From: Alphaproteobacteria bacterium
GTDB lineage: Bacteria > Pseudomonadota > Alphaproteobacteria > UBA8366
DNA: 6,828 nucleotides
Assembly: GCA_030743445.1 (NCBI GenBank)
Contig: JASLSL010000318.1
Span: 1 to 6,828, forward strand
Reading direction: 5' to 3'
Below, one piece after another: positions 1 through 5,511 of the stretch. Every line of letters starts with the position of its first letter. The stretch's first letter is position 1. The notes beneath the pieces are model-generated. The model was not told where the DNA came from. It did no database searches and saw only the letters and a program-made list of their open reading frames with translations. The position numbers were made by a program, and so were the translations under genes.

Positions 1-1026
1 TTCCCGCAGTCCTTCGAGCACTCGACCCTCGGCGGTTGGATCGCGACCCGCTCGGGCGGGCACTTCGCGACCCTCTACACCCACATCGACGACCTGGTCG
101 AAAGCGTGCGCATGGTCACACCGGCGGGTGTCATCGAAAGCCAGCGGCTGCCGGGCTCCGGCGCCGGGCCGAGCCCGGACCGGCTGATGATCGGCTCGGA
201 AGGCTCGCTCGGCATCGTCACCGAGGCCTGGATGCGACTCCAGGGCCAGCCGCGCTTCGAGGCGACGACCGGCGTCCGGTTCCACGATTTCCTCGATGCC
301 GCCGCCGCGGTCCGCGCGGTGGCGCAGGCCGGGCTCTACCCTGCCAACCTCTGCATCGTCGACGGCGTCGAGTTGATGGCCAACGGGGTCGGCGACGGGT
401 CGTTCACCCTGATGGCGGTGTCGTTCGAATCCGCCGACCACCCGGTCGATGCGTGGATGGACCGGGCGCTCGAATGCTGCGCCGACCACGGCGGCGAGGC
501 CGAGGCCGACTGGCGCGAGAGCCCGGACGCCGACCACGACGGCCTGGCCGGCGCTTGGCGCACCGCCTTCATCCGCATGCCCTACAACCGCGAGGTCCTG
601 ACCCCGCGGGCGATCATCAGCGACACCCTCGCGACCTCGATCACCTGGGACCGCCTCGAGGACTTCCACCACGCGGTCAAGGGAGCCATCGAGCAGGCGA
701 TTCGCGACGCCACCGGCCGCGAGGGCGCCGTATCGTGCCGCTTCAGCCACGCCTATCCGGACGGCCCGGCGCCCACTTTCGGCTTCCACGCCGAGGGCAC
801 GCCCGGCAACATGGTTCCCGATTGGCAGGCGATCAAGGATGCGGCGTCGGACGCGGCGATCGCGGCGGGTGGCACGATCACCCATCACCACGCGGTCGGC
901 CGTGACCACATGAAGTGGTACGAACAGCAACGCCCGGCGCTGGTCGGAGAGGCCCTGGCGGCGGCGAAGCAACGCCTCGATCCCAAGGGTATACTCAATC
1001 CCGGCGTAGTGATCGCCACGCCCTGA
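1..1026 (+). CDS. FAD-binding oxidase, alkyldihydroxyacetonephosphate synthase-like (5' partial)
   Basis: The reading frame is open from the first base, so the start lies outside the window; 341 residues are visible and roughly the N-terminal 150-200 of a typical 500-560 residue protein are missing. Residues 1-35 (FPQSFEHSTLGGWIATRSGG and following) and the GSEGSLGIVTEA segment near residues 66-77 belong to the FAD-binding type 4 domain. The rest is the FAD-oxidase C domain, with a triple histidine THHHAVG at about 294-300 and the usual tail LDPKGILNPG. Known family members are GlcD-type flavoenzymes. The triple histidine and the GG-ATRSGG region favour the alkylglycerone-phosphate synthase branch, whose founding member swaps the acyl chain of acyl-DHAP for a fatty alcohol to make ether lipid. 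Bacterial relatives often have unproven substrates, so a D-lactate or glycolate dehydrogenase-like role remains possible. The following gene starts 10 bases downstream and shares its ribosome binding site with this stop codon, so they are probably co-transcribed. Confidence 0.88.
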   Translation, partial: FPQSFEHSTLGGWIATRSGGHFATLYTHIDDLVESVRMVTPAGVIESQRLPGSGAGPSPDRLMIGSEGSLGIVTEAWMRLQGQPRFEATTGVRFHDFLDAAAAVRAVAQAGLYPANLCIVDGVELMANGVGDGSFTLMAVSFESADHPVDAWMDRALECCADHGGEAEADWRESPDADHDGLAGAWRTAFIRMPYNREVLTPRAIISDTLATSITWDRLEDFHHAVKGAIEQAIRDATGREGAVSCRFSHAYPDGPAPTFGFHAEGTPGNMVPDWQAIKDAASDAAIAAGGTITHHHAVGRDHMKWYEQQRPALVGEALAAAKQRLDPKGILNPGVVIATP

Positions 1027-1032
1027 GGAGGT
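1025..1032 (+). promoter_or_regulatory. Strong ribosome binding site overlapping the upstream stop codon
   Basis: GAGGAGGT begins inside the TGA stop of the oxidase gene and sits 3-4 bases before the ATG at 1036. It fixes the start of the DUF962 gene and indicates translational coupling between the two. Confidence 0.8.
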
Positions 1033-1035
1033 GTC

Positions 1036-1404
1036 ATGCCAAACGGTGAGCAGGAAACCAAGCGACCGACGACCGATTTCGCCGAATTCTGGCCGATCTA
1101 TCTGCGCGCCCACAGCCGGCCCCGGACCCGGGCGGCGCACTATGTCGCGACGGTGTACGGGTTGGTCGCCGGGCTCGGCGGCCTGTTCACCGCCACCTGG
1201 TGGTTGATCGCCGCGGCCGTGGTTGGCGGCTACGGCATCGCCATCGCCAGCCACGCGATGTTCGAGAAGAACAAGCCGTTGATTTTTCCCCACACGATCA
1301 TGGCGATCGGCGCCGATCTGAAAATGACCTTGTTCTGGGCGACCGGGCGTCTTCAGGGGGAACTAGAGAAATACCAAATTCACCAAGACCCCGCGCCGGA
1401 TTGA
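1036..1404 (+). CDS. DUF962 / Mpo1-like small membrane protein
   Basis: A 122-residue protein with the layout of the DUF962 (YGL010w/Mpo1-like) family. It has an N-terminal FxxFWPIYLRAHSRPRTRAAHY block (residues 15-36), a hydrophobic stretch at about 37-72 that could form two short membrane segments, then SHAMFEKNKP (72-81), FPH (84-86), a conserved Asp94 and the closing ATGRLQGELEKY (102-113). His26, His35, His73 and His86 are the conserved-type histidines. In yeast, Mpo1 is an Fe(II) dioxygenase acting on 2-hydroxy fatty acids in alpha-oxidation; bacterial members are mostly uncharacterised. The family usually shows HP after the FxH position, and here it is HT. The neighbouring ether-lipid-type oxidase agrees with a lipid role, but that is inference. 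The start is supported by a strong Shine-Dalgarno. Confidence 0.85.
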   Translation: MPNGEQETKRPTTDFAEFWPIYLRAHSRPRTRAAHYVATVYGLVAGLGGLFTATWWLIAAAVVGGYGIAIASHAMFEKNKPLIFPHTIMAIGADLKMTLFWATGRLQGELEKYQIHQDPAPD

Positions 1405-1411
1405 GCCCGGC

Positions 1412-1435
1412 CGGCCCGGAATTCGGGACGGGCCG
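1412..1435. terminator. Possible bidirectional hairpin between convergent genes
   Basis: The 44-base gap between two converging genes contains CGGCCC (1412-1417) and GGGCCG (1430-1435), which can pair with a 12-base loop; a competing CCCG/CGGG stem lies inside it. No run of T follows on either strand, so an intrinsic terminator is only possible. Confidence 0.25.
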
Positions 1436-1448
1436 AGTCGTCGGTCGG

Positions 1449-1796
1449 CTAGGCCGCTACGGCATGCGCCAGGAAGTGCTCCGGCAGCGGGATCACCTTC
1501 ACGTCCATGCGCTTGGCGGCGATGTCGAGCAGTGCCGCACGGCAATTCGTCAAAACGACGGACTCTTCGGCGTCGAACCCCTCGTCGCCGCCGCAGATCA
1601 GTCGAATCTCGACCAGGTCGATGAGCCGTTCGATGTGACGCCCGACCATCTGCGCCCGGCTCGACAGCAGCTCGCGGCAGTTCTTGAGGATGGCGATTTC
1701 CTTTTCCTCCACCATGTCGCCGGCCGTCATATCGAGAATTTTCAACTCGACGAGTTTGACGAGCAGCTCGAAATGCAAATTCGAAAGCGTGATCAT
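1449..1796 (-). CDS. Small hypothetical protein with an internal tandem duplication
   Basis: I do not recognise this family. The frame can start at 1853 (134 residues) or at the ATG at 1796 (115 residues). I prefer 1796, because GGAAGGA lies about 11 bases upstream while no ribosome site precedes 1853, and the extra 19 residues are low-complexity. The protein is mostly helical and charged, with no signal peptide or membrane segment. Counting from 1796, two roughly 45-residue halves resemble each other. The first runs LVELKIL (15-21) to EIAILKNCREL (33-43); the second runs LVEIRLI (61-67) to ESVVLTNCRAAL (78-89). Each half carries an NCR tripeptide with its cysteine 45 residues apart. A CtrA-like box lies 88 bases upstream of this start, so cell-cycle or motility-linked control is plausible. 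It converges on the DUF962 gene and is separated from the next upstream minus-strand gene by the AT-rich regulatory stretch. Confidence 0.75.
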   Translation of the reverse strand: MITLSNLHFELLVKLVELKILDMTAGDMVEEKEIAILKNCRELLSSRAQMVGRHIERLIDLVEIRLICGGDEGFDAEESVVLTNCRAALLDIAAKRMDVKVIPLPEHFLAHAVAA

Positions 1797-1881
1797 GAGA
1801 CCCAATTCCTTCCACTCGGTCGTTTCCGGCGGCGTCGAGCGGCGCTCGCGCATCGCCCATGACCGCAGCGTGGCAGCGCGC

Positions 1882-1898
1882 GGTTAAAATATGGTTAA
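1882..1898 (-). promoter_or_regulatory. Putative CtrA-binding box
   Basis: Read on the minus strand, TTAACCATATTTTAACC matches the alphaproteobacterial CtrA consensus TTAA-N7-TTAAC exactly in both half sites and in the 7-base gap. It stands upstream of the small hypothetical gene, in one of the very few AT-rich spots of the window. CtrA is the cell-cycle and motility response regulator of Alphaproteobacteria. The match is read directly from sequence; binding is inferred. Confidence 0.6.
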
Positions 1899-1914
1899 TC
1901 GGTTAACTGGTTAA
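1882..1914. repeat. Four copies of GGTTAA (TTAACC on the minus strand)
   Basis: GGTTAA occurs at 1882-1887, 1893-1898, 1901-1906 and 1909-1914. The first pair forms the TTAA-N7-TTAA box. The last three are spaced exactly 8 bases apart, giving TTAA-N4-TTAA-N4-TTAA. The array fills the intergenic gap between the GH-like gene end and the small hypothetical gene. Confidence 0.85.
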
Positions 1915-1937
1915 TTTCGCCATCCGGGCGGCGAAAT

Positions 1938-3125
1938 TCATGCCCGCCAATCGCCGCGCGCGACCGCGTCCGGGTTGTCGTGCCGGAAGGTGCTGAAGAC
2001 CAACCCGGCGACCGCGGGCTCGGCCAACAGCTCGGCTTCCGCCGTGGCATCCCGTTGGTCCCATTGCCGGGCGACATAGATGGCGGCCTCGTGGCCCTCG
2101 AGGATCGGCGCGTAGGTCTCGTGAATATGGCGGGTCAGGTCCGCGAGGCCGGTCCCATCCAGGTAATTCTGCAGGTACCCGCCGCCGCGGTGCATCGGCC
2201 ACAAATCGTGCCACATCGAGGGGCAGCGCGACGAGTTCTGGTTGATCACCAACTGGTCGACCAGGCTCCGTTCGATCCACCCTCGCCAATCCAGCGTCGC
2301 GTTGCCGAGCGGCGGGCCGAGGATATCGCCGCGCGCGGCGCCGACCGCAAGCCTGTACCCGGCGGCCCGGAGGTCCTGGCGCAATTCCTCGATGAAGGTC
2401 GTGAGGTAGGCGCCGAGAATATCACGCCAGGTCTGCACGTCGAACTCGCCCTCATCGATGCCACGGCCGACGTCTCGTCGGTAATCCTGCCGCACCGGCT
2501 CATTGAATCCGAATTGGTCGGCGAAATCTGCCGGTCGCGATTGCGAGCGCAAGCAGAGGAATAGTCCGTCGAATGCGGAGTCCCGCAGTAACGAAAGGTA
2601 GCGTTGGCGGAAATGGGCGCGCGCGCTCTCGTAGGCGAGGCAGACGACGCCCATCTGCCGGTTTTCGCCGCTGCGGTCGGCGAGCATGAATTCCGGGTGA
2701 TTGCATCCGAACGTGGTTTGCCAGGCGACGTGCTGGCAGTGCATGTCGTTATGGTAGCTGACGGCGCGAACCTCGGGTGGCGCCAACGGCCAACCTTCGT
2801 CGAACAGCGAAACGTAGAGGTGCGCCTCGAGGCCCGCGTCGTGGGCCAATTTCGGCACCAGCTCGACCTCATCGAACGCGGCGTCTTGGGATCGCGCGAC
2901 AACAGGATGCTCGCCGCCGTCGGCGGTGGTGAATTCGAATTCGACGCCGCGATTTTTCGGCCGCCAATGCAGCGCGCCGACGTCGAGCTCTTGCCGCCAG
3001 CTTTCGATCCGCCGGGCGAGCGCGTCGGCGGTCGCGAGGCGACCGTCCCTCTCGCCGAACATGAGATGGTCGACCCAGCAGACGCTGGCGATGTTTCGAC
3101 CCGACAGGGCGCCGTCCTCCGTCAA
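1938..3125 (-). CDS. Glycoside hydrolase-like TIM-barrel protein, third gene of the senA-egtD operon
   Basis: The frame gives 395 residues. There is no signal peptide, so the protein is probably cytoplasmic. It resembles the glycosyl-hydrolase-like (GHL10-type) TIM-barrel proteins. Successive strand-like segments carry conserved-looking acidic and aromatic residues: LHWRPKNRG (52-60), EAHLYVSLFDEGWP (100-113), FDGLFLCLRSQSR (185-197), FGFNEPVRQDY (205-215), then GPPLGNATLDWRGWI (270-284) and LVINQNSSRCPSMW (292-305). I cannot name substrate or catalytic pair with certainty; E209 in FGFNEP and D279 in LDW are candidates. The start is uncertain: the frame offers only TTG at 3125 with no good ribosome site, the next ATG is residue 22, and a better-placed GTG at 3156 is one base out of frame. 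It begins 54 bases after the egtD stop on the same strand, so co-transcription is likely. A role in handling the selenosugar is an attractive but unproven inference. Confidence 0.6.
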   Translation of the reverse strand: MTEDGALSGRNIASVCWVDHLMFGERDGRLATADALARRIESWRQELDVGALHWRPKNRGVEFEFTTADGGEHPVVARSQDAAFDEVELVPKLAHDAGLEAHLYVSLFDEGWPLAPPEVRAVSYHNDMHCQHVAWQTTFGCNHPEFMLADRSGENRQMGVVCLAYESARAHFRQRYLSLLRDSAFDGLFLCLRSQSRPADFADQFGFNEPVRQDYRRDVGRGIDEGEFDVQTWRDILGAYLTTFIEELRQDLRAAGYRLAVGAARGDILGPPLGNATLDWRGWIERSLVDQLVINQNSSRCPSMWHDLWPMHRGGGYLQNYLDGTGLADLTRHIHETYAPILEGHEAAIYVARQWDQRDATAEAELLAEPAVAGLVFSTFRHDNPDAVARGDWRA

Positions 3126-3179
3126 AAAGCCCGGTTGGACGGCGCCAGACTACCACGGTTCGGTGTCCTCGTGATCGGT

Positions 3180-4148
3180 CTAGGGGACTTGCAGGTAGTG
3201 CACGCTAAACAGGTCGGCCGGGTCGCGCCACATCTCCGCGGGCTCGAATCCGGCGCGCGACGCGAGCGCTTGGAACTCGGCAACCGAGTATTTGTAGGAG
3301 TTCTCGGTGTGGATGGTTTCGCCCGCGGCGAAGCTGAAACGGTGTTCGCCGATCCGGACCTCCTGGTCGCGATGGCTCACGAGGTGCATTTCGATCCGCC
3401 CAGCCGACCCGTTGTAGAAGGCGTGGTGGGCGAAGTCGCCCGGCTCGAAATCGCCGCCGAGCTCGCGGTTGATCCGGACCAGGAGATTGAGGTTGAACGC
3501 CGCCGTGACGCCCGCCGCGTCGTTGTAGGCCGCGTTCAGCACATCCTCGTCCTTCTTCAGGTCGATCCCGATCAGCATGCCGCCGCCGGACCCGGCAAGC
3601 CGCGCCGCCCCGGCGAGGAACGCTTCGGCCGCCCCGTGGTCGAAATTGCCGAGGGTCGAGCCCGGGAAGTAGCCAACTCGCCGGGCGCCCGGAATCCCGT
3701 CCGGCACCTCGAAGGGTCGGCTGAAATCGGCGCAGAGCGCGTGGACCTCGACCGCCGGGTAGTCCGTAGCCAGGATCTCGGCGGCTTGGCGCAGATGCTC
3801 GCGCGAGATGTCGACCGCGACGTAGGCGGCGGGCGCCTGCAACGCGTCGAGCAGGATCCGCACTTTCTCGATCGAGCCGCAGCCGTACTCCACGATCTGT
3901 GCCTGCGGTCCGATCGCCGCCGCCATCTCGCCGACCTTGTCGCGCATCAGGGCGGTCTCGGTCCGCGTCGGGTAGTACTCGGGCAGCTCGCAGATCCGTC
4001 CGAACAGCGCCGACCCCGCCTCGTCGTAAAAGAACTTGCAGGGCAGGGTCTTCGGCGTCGCCGAAAGCCCGGCGACGACCTCAGCCAGGAAATCGTCTTC
4101 CTCGGGGGCGAGGTCGCGGAACGAGGCGAGCGCGGTCTCGGCGGTCAT
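3180..4148 (-). CDS. egtD: L-histidine N-alpha-methyltransferase (hercynine synthase) EgtD
   Basis: A 322-residue SAM-dependent methyltransferase that trimethylates the alpha-amino group of histidine to give hercynine, the shared precursor of ergothioneine and selenoneine. The family signature is complete. It has LPCKFFYDEAGSALF (35-49) with Tyr41, LPEYYPTRTE (55-64), the SAM glycine motif EYGCGS (87-92), the acidic VDIS (112-115), PGSTLGNF (162-169) with Asn168, AYNDAAGVTAAFN (207-219) with Tyr208, and the C-terminal HTENSYKYS (280-288) with Glu282 and Ser284. These positions correspond to the histidine-binding Tyr39, Asn166, Tyr206, Glu282 and Ser284 of mycobacterial EgtD. Length is normal. 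The ATG at 4148 has GGAG 6 bases upstream. It follows the senA/egtB-type gene after 28 bases on the same strand, so the methylase and the synthase are one transcription unit. Confidence 0.95.
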   Translation of the reverse strand: MTAETALASFRDLAPEEDDFLAEVVAGLSATPKTLPCKFFYDEAGSALFGRICELPEYYPTRTETALMRDKVGEMAAAIGPQAQIVEYGCGSIEKVRILLDALQAPAAYVAVDISREHLRQAAEILATDYPAVEVHALCADFSRPFEVPDGIPGARRVGYFPGSTLGNFDHGAAEAFLAGAARLAGSGGGMLIGIDLKKDEDVLNAAYNDAAGVTAAFNLNLLVRINRELGGDFEPGDFAHHAFYNGSAGRIEMHLVSHRDQEVRIGEHRFSFAAGETIHTENSYKYSVAEFQALASRAGFEPAEMWRDPADLFSVHYLQVP

Positions 4149-4176
4149 GACCTGCTCCGAAAATATTCCGGGCCGC

Positions 4177-5490
4177 TCAGCGGGCGCAGGTGCGGAAGCC
4201 GGCGAACACGTCGCGCCGGTTCGGGTTGAAGAAGTTGCGGTATATGTTGGAGATCATGCGCCCGCGCGTCGCCCAGGCGCCGCCGCGCAACACCTTCGGC
4301 ACACCGAACCAGGGTTGGGAATAGTCCTTGTACGGGTCCGGCGAGAATCCCGGATAGGGCTCGAACGGGCTGCTGGTCCATTCCCAGACGTTGCCGATCA
4401 TCTGGCGGCAGCCGAAGGCGCTGTCGCCTGCCGCAAAGGCCCCGACGTCGACGCAGCCGATGTTGCGGCCGTCGAGGTTGGCATGCTGCGGCTCCGGCGG
4501 CGCGTCGCCCCACGGATGGCGCCGCTTCTTGCTCGAGAGCTGCTTGCCGTCCATCGTCGGCTCAGAGGCCGCCGCGGCCTCCCACTCGGCCTCGCTCGGC
4601 AGGCGACGGCCGGCCCATTGGCACCAGGCGTTGGCCTCGAACCAGTTGACGTGGATCACCGGCCGGTCGGGCTGCATCTCGATGAAGCGGTCGAATAGGC
4701 GCACGCTCCAGCCGCCTTCCGGGCCCGGCACCCAATGCACCGGGTGCTCGGCGCCGGCCGCCTCGCGCCAGGCCCAGCCGTCGTCGCTCCAAAGCTTGGG
4801 CTTGGCGTAGCCGTCGTCCGCGACGAAGGCCTGGAATGCCGCGTTGGTTACCGGCGCGCGGGCGATCCGGAACGGCTCGAGCTCGACCTTGTGGGCCCAT
4901 TTCTCGTTGTCGAAAACGAAGGGCGCATCGGGCCATGCGCCGAGCTCCAGCACCCCGCCCGGCACCGCGACGTCGCCGAGCAACGCACCCGCCTCGGCGT
5001 CGGTCGTCGCGCCGTCCGCGGCGCCCGCGAATTCGGGTGTCGGATAGCCGAGCGTCTGGCGCGTGTAGGTAAAGGCCTCGTCGTGCATGTCCTCGTGGAA
5101 GGTGGTGAGCTGGTAGAGGTAGATGTCGTCGTCGCTCGCGGTCCGCCGCGGCAGTCGCGCGACCAGCGCGTCCTCGACCCGCGCCATGTAATCGAGGGTG
5201 TCCTCCAGGCTCGGGAGTGGCAGGTCCCAACGCGTGTCGTGGGCGACGGCCATCGAATCGTAAAGCTCGTCCGCATTGGCCAGAAGCGGCTCCGCCCCGT
5301 CCGTCGCGACGAGAATGAAGTGCTCGTGGAACCAGGCGAGGTGGCCGATCTCCCACAGCAGCGGATTGACGATGTCGAGCCGGGGGCCCATAAGTTGCTC
5401 ACCCGACAACCCCTGGACGAGCTCGATCGTGCGCGCCCGCGCGTCGCGCAGGTTCTCGACCAAGGTGTTCGCGGGCAGTGGTCTGGTCAT
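4177..5490 (-). CDS. senA: SenA-type selenoneine synthase (EgtB-family nonheme iron enzyme)
   Basis: A 437-residue protein of the EgtB/SenA family, which uses O2 and Fe(II) to oxidatively couple sulfur or selenium donors to hercynine. Residues 8-150 form the DinB-like iron domain: WEIGHLAWFHEHF supplies His50, and FHEDMHDEAF supplies His132 and His136, the expected three-histidine site. Residues 174-437 form the formylglycine-generating-enzyme-like (SUMF1) domain with NWFEANAWCQWAGRRLPSEA (282-301), GNVWEWTSSPFEPYPGF (366-382), LRGGAWATR (401-409) and GFRTCA (431-436). FHEDMH rather than the usual EgtB HExQH motif, the GFRTCA end, and above all the adjacent SenB-type glycosyltransferase favour SenA over EgtB. 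At 418-423 it reads RNFFNP, where actinobacterial EgtB has RNWDHP with the Asp that holds gamma-glutamylcysteine. Plain EgtB with cysteine as donor is the alternative. The ATG at 5490 has GGGAG about 5 bases upstream. Confidence 0.8.
   Translation of the reverse strand: MTRPLPANTLVENLRDARARTIELVQGLSGEQLMGPRLDIVNPLLWEIGHLAWFHEHFILVATDGAEPLLANADELYDSMAVAHDTRWDLPLPSLEDTLDYMARVEDALVARLPRRTASDDDIYLYQLTTFHEDMHDEAFTYTRQTLGYPTPEFAGAADGATTDAEAGALLGDVAVPGGVLELGAWPDAPFVFDNEKWAHKVELEPFRIARAPVTNAAFQAFVADDGYAKPKLWSDDGWAWREAAGAEHPVHWVPGPEGGWSVRLFDRFIEMQPDRPVIHVNWFEANAWCQWAGRRLPSEAEWEAAAASEPTMDGKQLSSKKRRHPWGDAPPEPQHANLDGRNIGCVDVGAFAAGDSAFGCRQMIGNVWEWTSSPFEPYPGFSPDPYKDYSQPWFGVPKVLRGGAWATRGRMISNIYRNFFNPNRRDVFAGFRTCAR
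5366..5394 (+). promoter_or_regulatory. Candidate sigma70-type promoter for senB inside senA
   Basis: TTGACG (5366-5371) and CATAAG (5389-5394) are separated by exactly 17 bases on the plus strand. They would start transcription near 5401, leaving a leader of about 110 bases before the senB start, antisense to the senA 5' end. The match is 5/6 and 4/6 to consensus. In GC-rich alphaproteobacteria such matches are only suggestive. Confidence 0.28.
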
Positions 5491-5511
5491 CTTGGCTCCC
5501 GAAGGGCTTCT
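5491..5511. promoter_or_regulatory. 21-base divergent spacer holding both ribosome binding sites
   Basis: The two start codons face away from each other with 21 bases between. On the plus strand GAAGGG (5501-5506) lies 5 bases before the GTG of senB. On the minus strand GGGAG lies about 5 bases before the ATG of senA. No room remains for a promoter, so transcription signals for each gene must overlap the coding part of the other. The two sites partly overlap around a CCC-GAA-GGG inverted repeat. Confidence 0.7.

Noticed and set aside
36..905. A 289-codon plus-strand frame overlapping the oxidase gene
   Set aside because: Arginine/proline-rich shadow in another frame of a clear flavoenzyme gene.
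1412..1435. Firm intrinsic terminator between the convergent genes
   Set aside because: The hairpin is possible but there is no T-run on either strand, so it is listed only at low confidence.
1797..1853. Longer start for the small hypothetical protein at 1853
   Set aside because: Not excluded, but no ribosome site precedes it and the extra residues (MRERRSTPPETTEWKELGL) look non-structural. The 1796 start has GGAAGGA upstream.
2604..4229. A 541-codon plus-strand open frame opposite egtD and the GH-like gene
   Set aside because: It is antisense to two genes with strong family motifs, has arginine- and valine-rich shadow composition, and no motif or ribosome site. Long antisense frames are expected at this GC content.
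4735..5511. Upstream extension of the senB frame to 4735
   Set aside because: The added part is the antisense of the senA gene, has no family resemblance, and the GTG at 5512 has a proper ribosome site and a typical SenB start.
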